A DNA stretch of 64,000 nucleotides from Xanthobacter sp. NM-25 (GCF_022138605.1 NZ_JACBFS010000002.1:496001-560000), one strand, 5' to 3'; counted from the first letter of the stretch, positions 8,821-18,099 are shown. The notes: a model not told the origin generated them from the sequence alone. A program made the numbers and translations.

Positions 8821-9600
8821 ATGGACATGGGCCTGCAGGGCCGGACGGCCCTTCTCACCGGCGCCAGCCGGGGCATGGGCCGGGCCTGCGCCGAAGCATT
8901 GGCGCGCGAAGGCGTGGACCTCACCCTTGTGGCCCGGGGCAGCGGCCCGCTGGAGGAGACGGCGGCGGCCATCCGCGCCGTCAGCGGCGTGCGGGTGACC
9001 ACGGTGGCCGCCGACATCTCCACCGAGGCGGGCCGGGCGGCGGCGCTGGCCGCCTGCCCCGCTCCCGACATCCTGCTCGCCAACGCCGGCGGCATGAAGC
9101 CGGGCGACTTCCGCCAGTGGAGCCGCGAGGACTGGATCGCCGCGGTGGACTTGATGATGCTGCCTCCCATCCTGCTCACCCGCGCGGTGGTGGACGGCAT
9201 GATGGCCCGTGGCTTCGGCCGCATCGTCGCCATCGCCGCCCGGACCGTGAAATGCCCGCAGCCGGAGCTGGGCCTGTCCAATGGTGCCCGCTCGGGCCTC
9301 GTCGGCTTCCTCGCCGGCCTCGGCCGCCAGACCGTGCGGCACAATGTGACCATCAACACGCTGCTGCCGGGCATCATCGCCAGCGAGGCGCAGCGCGAGC
9401 ATGTGGACGTGCTCGCCCAGCACGATCCCCAGCGGTTCAAGGAGATCTGGGCGGCACGGGCGGCGGAGAATCCCGCCGGCCGCTATGGTCGTCCCGAGGA
9501 AATCGGCGCCGCCTTCTGCTTCCTGTGCAGCGCCCATGCCGGCTTCATCACCGGCCAATCATTGATGATCGACGGCGGCTCCTACCCCGGCACGTTCTGA
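8821..9600 (+). CDS. SDR family protein lacking the usual Ser-Tyr-Lys triad
   Basis: 259 residues with a good Rossmann N-terminus: TGASRGMG (13-20) for NAD(P) binding and LLANAGG (86-91). In the catalytic region, however, the usual SS...YxxxK becomes IAARTV...LSNGARSG (about 137-159). Ser, Tyr and Lys all appear replaced, with Ser153 and Arg157 at the Tyr and Lys positions. A known ketoreductase-like SDR subgroup has an N-A-x-R pattern here, and this protein resembles it. Its reaction is uncertain. It sits between the lyase and the FAD oxidase in the same operon. Confidence 0.8.
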   Translation: MDMGLQGRTALLTGASRGMGRACAEALAREGVDLTLVARGSGPLEETAAAIRAVSGVRVTTVAADISTEAGRAAALAACPAPDILLANAGGMKPGDFRQWSREDWIAAVDLMMLPPILLTRAVVDGMMARGFGRIVAIAARTVKCPQPELGLSNGARSGLVGFLAGLGRQTVRHNVTINTLLPGIIASEAQREHVDVLAQHDPQRFKEIWAARAAENPAGRYGRPEEIGAAFCFLCSAHAGFITGQSLMIDGGSYPGTF

Positions 9601-9616
9601 GGCGGAGGACGGGCCC

Positions 9617-10846
9617 ATGCATGTGGTGGTGATCGGCGCCGGCGTGGTGGGCGTCACGAGCGCCTGGTACCTCAACAAGGATGGCCACCAGGTCACGGTG
9701 CTGGAGGCCCGCGAGGGGCCCGGCCTGGAGACCAGCTATGGCAATGCCGGTGGGGTCTGCCCCGGCTTCGCCGGCCCCTGGGCCGCGCCCGGAATGCCAC
9801 TGAAGGTGCTGAAGTGGCTGGCGAGCCCCAATCCGCCGTTGAAGTGGCGGCCCCGGGCCGACCTGGACCAATGGCGCTGGCTCGCCGCCTTCCTGGCCAA
9901 TTGCACGGCCCCGCGCTTTGCCCGCAACAAGGCGCGCATGCAGCGCATGGCCCATTTCAGCAAAGCCGAGCTGGTGGCGCTGCGGGCGGAAACCGGCATC
10001 CGCTACGACCACGCCAGCGGCGGCGTACTACAGATCTTCTGCACCCCCGAGGAGATGGAAGGCGGCGTCCGCTCGGCAAAGGTCCTGCGCGAGCTCGGCG
10101 TCGCCCACCGGCTGCTGGCCCCGGCGGACGCGCTGACCATCGAGCCGGGGCTTGCCGCCTCCGGAGTGGCGTTGAGCGGCGCGCTCCAGCTGCCCACCGA
10201 CGAGGTGGGGGACTGCCACCTGTTCTGCCAGGAACTGACGCGGCTCGCGCAAGAGCGGGGCTGCGACTTCCGCTTTGGCACATCGGTAGAACGCATCCTC
10301 GTCGCCGGCGGCCGCGCCGCCGGGGTGGCGACCGCGACCGGACCCATCGCCGCCGATGCGGTGGTCGTCGCCACCGGACCGTTCGCGCCCGCGTTGCTGC
10401 GACCTTTGGGAATCCGCGTGCCGATCTATCCGGTGAAGGGCTATTCGCTCACCGTGCCCATCGCCGACCTGGAGGCCGCGCCGCGCTTCTCGGTGATGGA
10501 CGAGCATTCCAAGGTGATGATCTCCCGTCTCGGCGGGCGCCTGCGCGCGGCGGGGGTGGCGGAGCTGGCGGGCTTCGACCGGCGGATGCCGCCGGCGGTT
10601 CTGGACGGGCTGCGCGCCCGCGTGGCGGCGCTGTTTCCCGGCGCCGCCGACTATGGGCAGGCCCGCTTCTGGCACGGCTTCCGGCCGATGATGCCGGACG
10701 GCCCCTCGCGGGTGGGGGCCACGCGCTTCGACAATCTGTTCCTCAATGTGGGGCACGGCTCCAACGGCTGGACCCAGGCCTGCGGCACCGGCCGGGTGCT
10801 CGCCGACCTGGTGGCTGGCCGCGCGCCGTCGGTGCCGGCGGCCTGA
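9617..10846 (+). CDS. FAD-dependent amino acid dehydrogenase (DadA-like)
   Basis: 409 residues. The dinucleotide-binding motif GAGVVGVTSAWYL starts at residue 8, followed by LEAREGPGLETSYGNAGG, a DadA-family signature. The C-terminus carries GFRPMMPDGPSRVG and NVGHGSNGWTQACGTGR, which close over FAD. The family oxidises D-amino or imino acids to imino acids and passes electrons to the respiratory chain. It is the last gene of the island, 16 bp after the SDR. The likely role is the oxidative first step of catabolism of the TRAP substrate (inference). Glycine/sarcosine oxidase activity is an alternative. Confidence 0.85.
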   Translation: MHVVVIGAGVVGVTSAWYLNKDGHQVTVLEAREGPGLETSYGNAGGVCPGFAGPWAAPGMPLKVLKWLASPNPPLKWRPRADLDQWRWLAAFLANCTAPRFARNKARMQRMAHFSKAELVALRAETGIRYDHASGGVLQIFCTPEEMEGGVRSAKVLRELGVAHRLLAPADALTIEPGLAASGVALSGALQLPTDEVGDCHLFCQELTRLAQERGCDFRFGTSVERILVAGGRAAGVATATGPIAADAVVVATGPFAPALLRPLGIRVPIYPVKGYSLTVPIADLEAAPRFSVMDEHSKVMISRLGGRLRAAGVAELAGFDRRMPPAVLDGLRARVAALFPGAADYGQARFWHGFRPMMPDGPSRVGATRFDNLFLNVGHGSNGWTQACGTGRVLADLVAGRAPSVPAA

Positions 10847-10850
10847 GCCG

Positions 10851-11417
10851 TCAGCCCCGCGAGCGCATCCACACCAGCACCACGGCGACGATCACCAGCG
10901 CCCCCAGGGCGCCCAGCGACAGCAACAGCGCCGACTGGTCCAGGAACGCCACCACCGGCACCGCCAGCCCCATCACCACCCCGTTGAGGCCCATGCGCCA
11001 GGAGGCGGCATGGACACCGGCGACGAAAGTGCCCAGCGCCAGCAGCAGCAGCACGATGAGGCTGGTGGAATCCGCATTCGCCACCGCCTGCACGCTGGGC
11101 AGGAACACCAGGTTCATGGCGCCGAGGAAGGCCCCCCAGTGCAGCACCTGGGTCCACACCAGACGCCAGCGCCCCCCCCGCTCGGAGGTATGGCGCCAGC
11201 CCTCGAAGATGCTCGCTGCACAGCTGAACACCGCGATGGCTTCCCAGAAATACACGATGGGCGTGCGCGTGACCGTGGTGTAGGCCGCCCCGCACAGGGT
11301 CAGCACCAGGATCACCAGATAGGGGGCTTCGTGCAGCCAGAAATGGCGCTGCGGTGGTGGGGCCGACGGGCCGCCGATGCCTTCGATACCCCCGAGCACG
11401 TCACCGCTGTTCACCAT
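10851..11417 (-). CDS. Predicted inner-membrane protein, five or six helices
   Basis: 188 residues from the ATG at 11417, which follows a strong GGGGGGAG ribosome site; in-frame upstream sequence is unlikely to be coding. About five or six hydrophobic segments begin at YLVILVLTLCGAAYTTV and continue to the C-terminus, which ends in a short basic tail. No family was recognised beyond a general resemblance to bacterial conserved membrane proteins. It lies 52 bp downstream of the ClC gene on the same strand and may be co-transcribed with it. Confidence 0.7.
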   Translation of the reverse strand: MVNSGDVLGGIEGIGGPSAPPPQRHFWLHEAPYLVILVLTLCGAAYTTVTRTPIVYFWEAIAVFSCAASIFEGWRHTSERGGRWRLVWTQVLHWGAFLGAMNLVFLPSVQAVANADSTSLIVLLLLALGTFVAGVHAASWRMGLNGVVMGLAVPVVAFLDQSALLLSLGALGALVIVAVVLVWMRSRG

Positions 11418-11469
11418 GATCTCCCCCCGTTTCCGCCGCGTCGTTCCCCGTCGCGGCGCCGCGATTGCG

Positions 11470-12873
11470 TCATTCAGGCCGGCGAATGGTCTCGTCCCAG
11501 CCGCCGATCTGCTCCGATCCATCGGCCGCCTTGCCGCGCGCCGCCGGCGGCCGCTGCCCCGACAGGCGCAGGGTCCGATCGAGCAGCACCTCGTAGATCG
11601 GCTTGCCGCCCAGCCATTCGGCGATGATGTTGGCGAACACGCAGGTCAGGATGGCCGGCACCAGCAGGGTGTAGGCCCCCGTGAGCTCCAGCACCAGCAC
11701 CACCCCCACCAGCGGCGCCCGCACGGTGGATGAGAACAGGCCGCCCATGGCGGCCACGGCGAGCGCCGCCGCCACCCCGGCGGGCACCCCCGGCAGCAGG
11801 GTCTCCAGCGCCGTGCCATAGAGCATGCCGGTCGCCGTGGCGAGCGCGAGGATGGGCGCAAAGATGCCGCCCGGCGCGCCGGTGGAATAGCTGGCCATGG
11901 TCATCACGAAGCGGATCACCACCAACCCGGCCAGCACCAGCAGCGGCAGGCGGTTCTCGATCAGCGTTACCGCCAGCATCTCGCCCCCCTGGGTGGCCTC
12001 GGGCTGCACGGTGGCGAGAATGCCCACCGCGAAGCCCACCAGCGCCGGCACGACATAGAAAGACGAGCCCTTGCCGATGCTCAGCCCCACGTCCATGGAC
12101 CAGACCAGGCTGCGATTGAACAGCACGCCGACGAAGCCGAGCACGATGCCAAGCACCGCGAACGCCGGCAGATAGAGCAGCGGCGTCTCCGGCACGGTGA
12201 CTTCCATGAACGGGCGGGTGCCAGTGATCAGCGAGGTGACCACCCCGCTCGCCACCGCGGCGAGAATAACGGCGGAATAAGTCTTGAAGCCGTAGGGAAA
12301 CTGGCGCCGGGTTTCCTCGATGACGAACAGGATCGCGGCCAGCGGCGCATTGAAGGCGGCGGCGAGGCCGGCGGCGGCGCCGGAGGCGAGCAGGCCGCGC
12401 GCATCCCGTGTTTCGAGCGCGAACCAGCCGGACGCGGCGCGCGCGATGGAGGCGCCCATGTGGATGGTCGGCCCCTCGCGCCCCACCACCAGCCCAGAGC
12501 CCAGGGACATGAGGCCACCCACGAACTTGACCGGCAGCACCCGGGCCCAGCGCACCTCGCGCAGCCCCTCCATGGCGCCTTCCACCTCCTGCACGCCGGA
12601 ACCTCCGGCTTCGGGCGCGAAGGTGCGCACCATCCAGGTGGCGACCAGCACGAGAACCGCGGCGAACAGGCCGCAGATCAGCAGGAACCCATATTCCGGC
12701 AGATCCGGCCACCACTCCGCCGCCATGCGCCGCAGCACCTGCGGCCACTGCAGCATGGCGTTGACGCCCAGGTGGAAGGCTGTGCCCACCAGACCGGTGA
12801 TGCCGCCGACGATGATCGCAAAGACATAGTAGGAAATGTCGCGTGTCCGGCGCGTGCCGGCTTCACCAGCCAT
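11470..12873 (-). CDS. ClC-type chloride channel/transporter
   Basis: 467 residues from the ATG at 12873 (an in-frame TTG lies two codons upstream). The ClC selectivity motifs are visible: GSGVQEVEGA (variant of GSGIP), GREGPTIHMGA with the gating glutamate, and GAPGGIFAPILALATATG (GxFxP). A second acidic pair, VIEETRRQF, lies near the position of the proton glutamate of CLC exchangers, which favours Cl-/H+ antiport over a channel. No C-terminal CBS domains are present. The gene is divergent from cydAB and followed by a small membrane protein. Confidence 0.9.
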   Translation of the reverse strand: MAGEAGTRRTRDISYYVFAIIVGGITGLVGTAFHLGVNAMLQWPQVLRRMAAEWWPDLPEYGFLLICGLFAAVLVLVATWMVRTFAPEAGGSGVQEVEGAMEGLREVRWARVLPVKFVGGLMSLGSGLVVGREGPTIHMGASIARAASGWFALETRDARGLLASGAAAGLAAAFNAPLAAILFVIEETRRQFPYGFKTYSAVILAAVASGVVTSLITGTRPFMEVTVPETPLLYLPAFAVLGIVLGFVGVLFNRSLVWSMDVGLSIGKGSSFYVVPALVGFAVGILATVQPEATQGGEMLAVTLIENRLPLLVLAGLVVIRFVMTMASYSTGAPGGIFAPILALATATGMLYGTALETLLPGVPAGVAAALAVAAMGGLFSSTVRAPLVGVVLVLELTGAYTLLVPAILTCVFANIIAEWLGGKPIYEVLLDRTLRLSGQRPPAARGKAADGSEQIGGWDETIRRPE

Positions 12874-13438
12874 ACTCAATGCAGGTCCCCTGCCGCGGCG
12901 GCCGCGGCGTTGCCGTCCTCACGTGATCTAACGACTCACATCCCGCCATCGCAAGCGCGCAAACGCCATAGTGGCAATGCTTCCACCTGTGATGACGCCG
13001 GCCTCCGCCCGACGGTGGCGCGCGCCGCCCCCGACCGCAACCCTGTCGGCAGGCGTCCCGAAGAGACCAATCGACGGTCGAGTGCCGCCCCGGTGTGGGG
13101 ACCTGCGACTTCCCCTCCCTTGATCAACGGGCGCGAAGATGAAACGATACCAAAGAACGTGAGTTTGATTGCCGGCGTCGAGAGTTAGAGCATCGCAGCG
13201 GGTCGACTGCGGCGCGTCTCCTGCGCGCCGGCCAGCCCGCCGGTTGCGACGGACCGGACCCGGCGGGGCCACGGCGATCTGGACCCCATTCCGCCCGGCC
13301 CTGCGGCCAGACGGGCGGAGGCCGTGGCAGGCCACGCGGACCGCCGAAGGGCACCGCAGCGCGTGGCACGGAGCGGGCAAGGACAGGTTTTCAGCATCGG
13401 CAGGGCCTTGCGGGGCCGACAGCCATCGGGGGTGGGGC
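12874..13438. other. Intergenic region between the ClC gene and cydA
   Basis: About 565 bp that should hold two divergent promoters. I see no convincing small gene on either strand; open frames here lack recognisable features. A short palindrome TTGATCAA (13120-13127) is present but lacks the N4 spacing of an FNR/FixK box. A G-rich stretch just before 13439 supplies the cydA ribosome site. Confidence 0.5.
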
Positions 13439-14848
13439 ATGGAACTGGACCCGATCTTACTTTCGCGTCTCCAGTTTGCGTTCACGGTTTCCTTTCACAT
13501 CATCTTTCCCTCCTTCACCATTGGCCTCGCGGCCTGGATCACCACCCTCGAAGGCATCTGGCTGGCCACCGGCAATGACCGGTTCCACCTCATCGCCCGC
13601 TTCTGGACCAAGGTGTTCGCCGTCTCCTTCGCCATGGGCGTGGTGTCGGGCATCGTCATGTCCTACGAGTTCGGCACCAATTGGAGCCGCTATTCGGAAG
13701 TGGTGGGCAATGTGGTGGCGCCCCTCATCGGCTATGAGGTGCTTACCGCCTTCTTCCTGGAAGCCACCTTCCTCGGCCTGATGCTGTTCGGCTGGAACAA
13801 GGTGCCGCCATGGCTGCACTTCCTCGCCTGCCTGGCGGTGGCGGTGGGCACCACCTTGTCGGCCTTCTGGATTCTCTCCGCCAACAGCTGGATGCAGATG
13901 CCCGCCGGGCATGAGGTGCGCAACGGCATCGCCTTCCCGGTGGATTGGCTGAAGATCATCTTCAACCCCACCTTCCCCACACGGCTCGGCCATATGGTGG
14001 TGGCCGCCTACATCACCACTGCCTTCGTGGTGTTCGCGGTGGGCGCCCGCTGGCTGCTGCAGGACAAGGTGGTGGAGGAGGCCCGGATCATGATCCGCAT
14101 GGGCCTGGGCCTGCTCATCGTGCTGGTGCCGCTGCAGGGCTTCCTGGGCGATGCCTCCGGCCTCAACACGCTGGAGCACCAGCCGGTGAAGGTGGCGGCC
14201 ATGGAAGCCCATTGGGGCGGCCCCGACGACACCAAGGGGCCGATCCCCTGGGTGGTGTTCGCCTGGCCCAACGAGGCGCAGGAGCGCAACGACTTCCAGA
14301 TCGCCATCCCCTATGTGGGCAGCCTTATCCTCACCCACACCCTCGACGGCACCATCAAGGGCCTGAAGGAATTCCCGCCCCAGGACCGGCCGCCGGTGGC
14401 CATTCCCTTCTTCACCTTCCGCATCATGATCGCCATGTGGGGCATCATGATGCTGACCATCCTCACCGGCGCCGTGCTGTGGCTGCGCGGCCGGCTGTTC
14501 CAGCGCGGGCTGTTCCTGCGCATCGCCAGCTATCTGTGGCCGCTGGGCTTCATCGCCGTGCTGGCCGGCTGGTACACCACCGAAGTGGGCCGCCAGCCCT
14601 GGGTCGCCACCGGCCTCCTGCGCACCGAGGACGCCATGTCGCCGGTGACCGGCCATGCGGTGCTCACCAGCCTGCTGCTGTTCATCCTGGTCTACGGCAT
14701 CGTCTTCACCGCAGGCGGCTACTACATCAGCCGCCTGCTGAAGATCGGGCCCGTGCCCGAGGGTGACGGCAGCGACGACGCCACCGCCCTGCGGCCGCTC
14801 TCGGCCGCCCAGGATGCCGGCCGCAAGGCCATTCAGGCAGGGGAGTGA
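13439..14848 (+). CDS. cydA: Cytochrome bd-type ubiquinol oxidase subunit I, short Q-loop (CioA-like)
   Basis: 469 residues from the ATG at 13439 (GGGGGTGGGG upstream), although the frame stays open further upstream. The N-terminus DPILLSRLQFAFTVSFHIIFP places haem ligand His20. The GRQPW signature is at about 385-389. The quinol loop between GTIKGLKEFPPQDRPPV and the next helix is short, as in cyanide-insensitive oxidases (CIO). The product reduces O2 to water with quinol electrons at low oxygen or under respiratory inhibition. Its stop overlaps the cydB start. cydDC assembly genes are not in the window. Confidence 0.93.
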   Translation: MELDPILLSRLQFAFTVSFHIIFPSFTIGLAAWITTLEGIWLATGNDRFHLIARFWTKVFAVSFAMGVVSGIVMSYEFGTNWSRYSEVVGNVVAPLIGYEVLTAFFLEATFLGLMLFGWNKVPPWLHFLACLAVAVGTTLSAFWILSANSWMQMPAGHEVRNGIAFPVDWLKIIFNPTFPTRLGHMVVAAYITTAFVVFAVGARWLLQDKVVEEARIMIRMGLGLLIVLVPLQGFLGDASGLNTLEHQPVKVAAMEAHWGGPDDTKGPIPWVVFAWPNEAQERNDFQIAIPYVGSLILTHTLDGTIKGLKEFPPQDRPPVAIPFFTFRIMIAMWGIMMLTILTGAVLWLRGRLFQRGLFLRIASYLWPLGFIAVLAGWYTTEVGRQPWVATGLLRTEDAMSPVTGHAVLTSLLLFILVYGIVFTAGGYYISRLLKIGPVPEGDGSDDATALRPLSAAQDAGRKAIQAGE

Positions 14849-15873
14849 GCACCGTGGACAGCCTCTGGTTCACTTACTATCTGCCCCTGATCTGGGCGCT
14901 CCTCATCGGCACGGCCATCGTGCTCTATGTCCTGCTCGACGGTTTCGACCTCGGCATGGGCATCCTGTTCCCCCACACCAAGGACGAGGGGGAGCGGGAT
15001 CAGATGATGAACTCGGTAGCCCCCTTCTGGGATGGCAACGAGACCTGGCTCATCCTCGGCGGCGGCGGCCTGTGGGTGGCGTTCCCCAAGGCCTATGCGG
15101 TGATCATGCCCGGCGTCTATCTGCCGATCATCTTCATGCTGCTGTCGCTGGTGTTCCGCGGCGTCGCCTTCGAGTTCCGCTTTGTCTCCAAGCCCGATCA
15201 CCGCAAGTGGGACGTGGCGTTTGCCGCCGGCTCCACCCTCGCCGCCTTCTTCCAGGGGGTGGTGCTGGGCGCCGTCGTCTACCAGTTGCCGGTGGAGAAC
15301 GGCGCCTTCGCCGGCGGGCCGCTGGCGTGGCTCCATCCCTTCTCCATCATGTGCGGCATCGGCATGGTGGCCGGCTATGCGCTGCTCGGCTGTGGCTGGC
15401 TGATGATGCGCACCGAGGGGCCGCTCGCCCGGAAGGCCCAGGGCTGGGCGCTGCCATTGCTCGGCGTGCTGCTGGCCTTCATCGCCGCCGTGTCCATCTG
15501 GACGCCGTTGGTGATCCCGCGCATCGCCGATCGCTGGTTCAGCCTGCCCCAATTCTATTACCTGCTGGCGGTGCCGGTGCTCACCGCTCTGGTCGCCTTC
15601 TCCGCCTATCGCGGCATCCGGGCGAACCGGGGGGCGCAGACCTTCTTCTCCACCGTGGGGCTGTTCCTTCTGTGCTTCCTCGGCCTTGCGGTCTCCGTCT
15701 TCCCTTATCTGGTGCCGGCCTCGGTCACCATCTGGGAAGCGGCGGCGGCTCCGGAAAGCCAGCTGTTTGTGCTGCTGGGCACCATTCCCCTGCTGCCCAT
15801 CATTCTCATCTACACCGGCTTCATCTACTGGACCTTCCGCGGCCGGCTGAAGCCGGGCGAGGGCTATCACTGA
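14845..15873 (+). CDS. cydB: Cytochrome bd-type ubiquinol oxidase subunit II
   Basis: 342 residues starting with GTG, overlapping the cydA stop by 4 bp. Conserved stretches are VLLDGFDLGMGILFP near the N-terminus, MMNSVAPFWDGNETWLI, and a VFRGVAFEFRF helix boundary. About eight or nine transmembrane helices are visible. It pairs with CydA to form the oxidase. No CydX-like small ORF follows: a terminator hairpin begins 13 bp downstream, so the operon is cydAB only. Confidence 0.93.
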   Translation: MSTVDSLWFTYYLPLIWALLIGTAIVLYVLLDGFDLGMGILFPHTKDEGERDQMMNSVAPFWDGNETWLILGGGGLWVAFPKAYAVIMPGVYLPIIFMLLSLVFRGVAFEFRFVSKPDHRKWDVAFAAGSTLAAFFQGVVLGAVVYQLPVENGAFAGGPLAWLHPFSIMCGIGMVAGYALLGCGWLMMRTEGPLARKAQGWALPLLGVLLAFIAAVSIWTPLVIPRIADRWFSLPQFYYLLAVPVLTALVAFSAYRGIRANRGAQTFFSTVGLFLLCFLGLAVSVFPYLVPASVTIWEAAAAPESQLFVLLGTIPLLPIILIYTGFIYWTFRGRLKPGEGYH

Positions 15874-15885
15874 CGCCACGCCGCA

Positions 15886-15912
15886 AAAGGCCCGCCCCGG
15901 TGGCGGGCCTTT
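15886..15912 (+). terminator. Rho-independent-like terminator after cydAB
   Basis: A perfect 11-bp stem, AAAGGCCCGCC (15886-15896) with GGCGGGCCTTT (15902-15912), closes a 5-nt loop. It lies 13 bp after the cydB stop. The downstream T-run is short. Confidence 0.8.
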
Positions 15913-16038
15913 CCATGTCTGCCCCATCCCATATCTGCCCCCATCCCACTGCGGTTGCCGCCCCCGGCATCCTGTTCGATATTTGTTCCGATCGGGGCGA
16001 TTCGCCCCGCTGCGGGATGCGAGCAGGGGACGACGCGG

Positions 16039-18099
16039 GTGACGGGGCATCTGGACACGCTGAACGACGACCAGCGCCGCGCCGCCGCCCATGGCGCGGG
16101 CGGTTCCGGCACCGTCGGCGGGCCGCTGCTCATCATCGCCGGTGCCGGATCGGGCAAGACCAACACCCTCGCCCATCGCGTCGCCCACCTCATCCTCAAC
16201 GGCGCCGATCCCGGCCGCATGCTGCTGATGACCTTCTCCCGCCGCGCCGCGGAGGAACTGACGCGCCGGGTGGAGGGCATCTGCGCCCGGGTGCTCGGCA
16301 CCCCGGGCAATGCCATGGGCGAGGCCCTCGCCTGGACCGGCACCTTCCACGCCATCGGCGCCCGGCTGCTGCGCGACTATGCGGGTGAACTCGGCATCAC
16401 CCCGGATTTCACCATCCACGACCGGGAGGATTCGGCGGACCTGATGAACCTGGTCCGCCACGAGCTGGGTTTCTCCAAGACCGAGGCACGGTTTCCGGCC
16501 AAGGGCACCTGCCTCGCCATCTATTCCCGCACCCTCAATGCCCAGGCCCCCATCGAAGAGGTGCTGCGCGCGCACTTTCCCTGGTGCGCCGGCTGGGCGG
16601 AGGAGCTGAAGCGGCTGTTCGGCGCCTATGTGGAGGCCAAGCAGCGCCAGAACGTGCTCGATTACGACGATTTGCTGCTCTACTGGGCCGAGGCGGTCCG
16701 TGAGCCGAGCCTCGCCGCCCATATGGGCGCGCGCTTCGACCATGTGATGGTGGACGAATATCAGGACACCAATCGTCTCCAGGCCTCCATCCTGCTGGCG
16801 CTGAAGCCCTCCGGGCACGGCCTCACCGTGGTGGGGGACGATGCCCAGTCCATCTACGCCTTCCGCGCCGCGACCGTGCGCAACATCCTGGATTTTCCCG
16901 CCCAGTTCAGCCCGCCGGCCGAGGTGGTGACCCTGGAGCGCAACTATCGCTCCACCCAGCCCATCCTCGCCGCCGCCAACGGGGTAATCGCCGAGGCCTC
17001 CGAGCGTTTCACCAAAAACCTCTGGTCGGACCGCCCTTCGCCGCGGCGCCCCCGCCTCGTCACCGTGCGCGACGAGGCCGATCAGGCCCGCTTCGTGGCG
17101 GATGCGGTGCTGGCCGGGCGGGAAGGCGGCATTGCCTTGAAGCAGCAGGCGGTGCTGTTCCGTGCCGCCCACCATTCCGGCACCCTGGAAGTGGAGCTGA
17201 CCCGGCGCAACATCCCGTTCGTGAAGTTCGGTGGGCTGAAGTTCCTGGACAGCGCCCATGTGAAAGACCTTCTGGCGGTGCTGCGGTTTGCCCAGAACCC
17301 GCGCGACAAGGTGGCCGGCTTCCGGCTGCTGCAGCTGCTGCCGGGCATCGGTGCCGCCACTGCCGCCCGGGTGCTGGACGCCATGGCCGCGAGCCCCACG
17401 CCCCTCGCCACCTTGGCGGAGCTGCCGGCGCCGCCCCGCTCCGGCGCCGATTGGGCCGCCTTCGTCATCCTCATGCAGGGGCTGGGGGCGGCCGATCCCC
17501 ATTGGCCGGCGGAACTCGGCCGGGTGCGGCGCTGGTATGAGCCCCATCTGGAGCGCATCCATGAGGATGCGGACATGCGCCGCGCCGACCTAGTGCAGCT
17601 GGAGGCCATCGCCGCCGGCTATCCCGGCCGCGCCCGCTTCCTCTCCGAATTGAGCCTCGATCCGCCCGACGCCACCTCCGGCGAAGCCGGCGTGCCCTTG
17701 AAGGACGAGGATTACCTCATCTTGTCCACCATCCATTCCGCCAAAGGGCAGGAATGGAAATCCGTATTCGTCCTCAATGTGGTGGATGGCTGCATGCCGT
17801 CCGATCTCGGCACTGGCACCAGCGCGGAGATCGAGGAGGAGCGCCGCCTGCTCTATGTGGCCATGACAAGGGCCAAGGACAGTCTGGACCTGATGGTGCC
17901 GCAGCGCTTCTTCGTGCATGGCCAGCACGCGCGCGGCGACCGCCACGTCTATGCCAGCCGCACCCGCTTCATTCCCCCCGCCCTCCTCAACCTGTTCGAG
18001 GCGGAAAGCTGGCCCAAGGCGGGGGCGACCGGCCCCGGCGCGCCCCTGGGCCCCGCCATGGTGGACGTGCGCGCCCGCCTCAAGGGCATGTGGGGCTAG
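16039..18099 (+). CDS. UvrD/Rep-family ATP-dependent DNA helicase
   Basis: 686 residues from the GTG at 16039, which has AGGGGA upstream; the frame also extends upstream without conserved sequence. An SF1A helicase: Q-motif LNDDQRRAAAHG, Walker A GAGSGKTN (35-42), Walker B DEYQDTN (from 239), motif III GDDAQSIYAFR, and motif V/VI STIHSAKGQEWKSVF and YVAMTRAKDSL. It probably acts in repair or replication restart as a 3'-5' helicase. It is a standalone gene, shorter at the C-terminus than classical UvrD (about 720), and is likely an additional paralogue (UvrD2-like). Confidence 0.9.
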   Translation: MTGHLDTLNDDQRRAAAHGAGGSGTVGGPLLIIAGAGSGKTNTLAHRVAHLILNGADPGRMLLMTFSRRAAEELTRRVEGICARVLGTPGNAMGEALAWTGTFHAIGARLLRDYAGELGITPDFTIHDREDSADLMNLVRHELGFSKTEARFPAKGTCLAIYSRTLNAQAPIEEVLRAHFPWCAGWAEELKRLFGAYVEAKQRQNVLDYDDLLLYWAEAVREPSLAAHMGARFDHVMVDEYQDTNRLQASILLALKPSGHGLTVVGDDAQSIYAFRAATVRNILDFPAQFSPPAEVVTLERNYRSTQPILAAANGVIAEASERFTKNLWSDRPSPRRPRLVTVRDEADQARFVADAVLAGREGGIALKQQAVLFRAAHHSGTLEVELTRRNIPFVKFGGLKFLDSAHVKDLLAVLRFAQNPRDKVAGFRLLQLLPGIGAATAARVLDAMAASPTPLATLAELPAPPRSGADWAAFVILMQGLGAADPHWPAELGRVRRWYEPHLERIHEDADMRRADLVQLEAIAAGYPGRARFLSELSLDPPDATSGEAGVPLKDEDYLILSTIHSAKGQEWKSVFVLNVVDGCMPSDLGTGTSAEIEEERRLLYVAMTRAKDSLDLMVPQRFFVHGQHARGDRHVYASRTRFIPPALLNLFEAESWPKAGATGPGAPLGPAMVDVRARLKGMWG

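Noticed and set aside
7820..10846. A complete hydroxyproline catabolic operon
   Set aside because: The DHDPS-like and DadA-like genes suggest it, but the epimerase and 2-oxoglutarate semialdehyde dehydrogenase are missing and the lyase lacks close resemblance to HypD.
13118..13129. FNR/FixK box upstream of cydA
   Set aside because: TTGATCAA lacks the 4-bp centre of the TTGAT-N4-ATCAA consensus.
14833..17562. A 909-codon open frame on the minus strand across cydB and the helicase gene
   Set aside because: It lies antisense to two well-conserved genes, has His/Gln/Gly-rich composition typical of a GC-rich shadow frame, and shows no domain.
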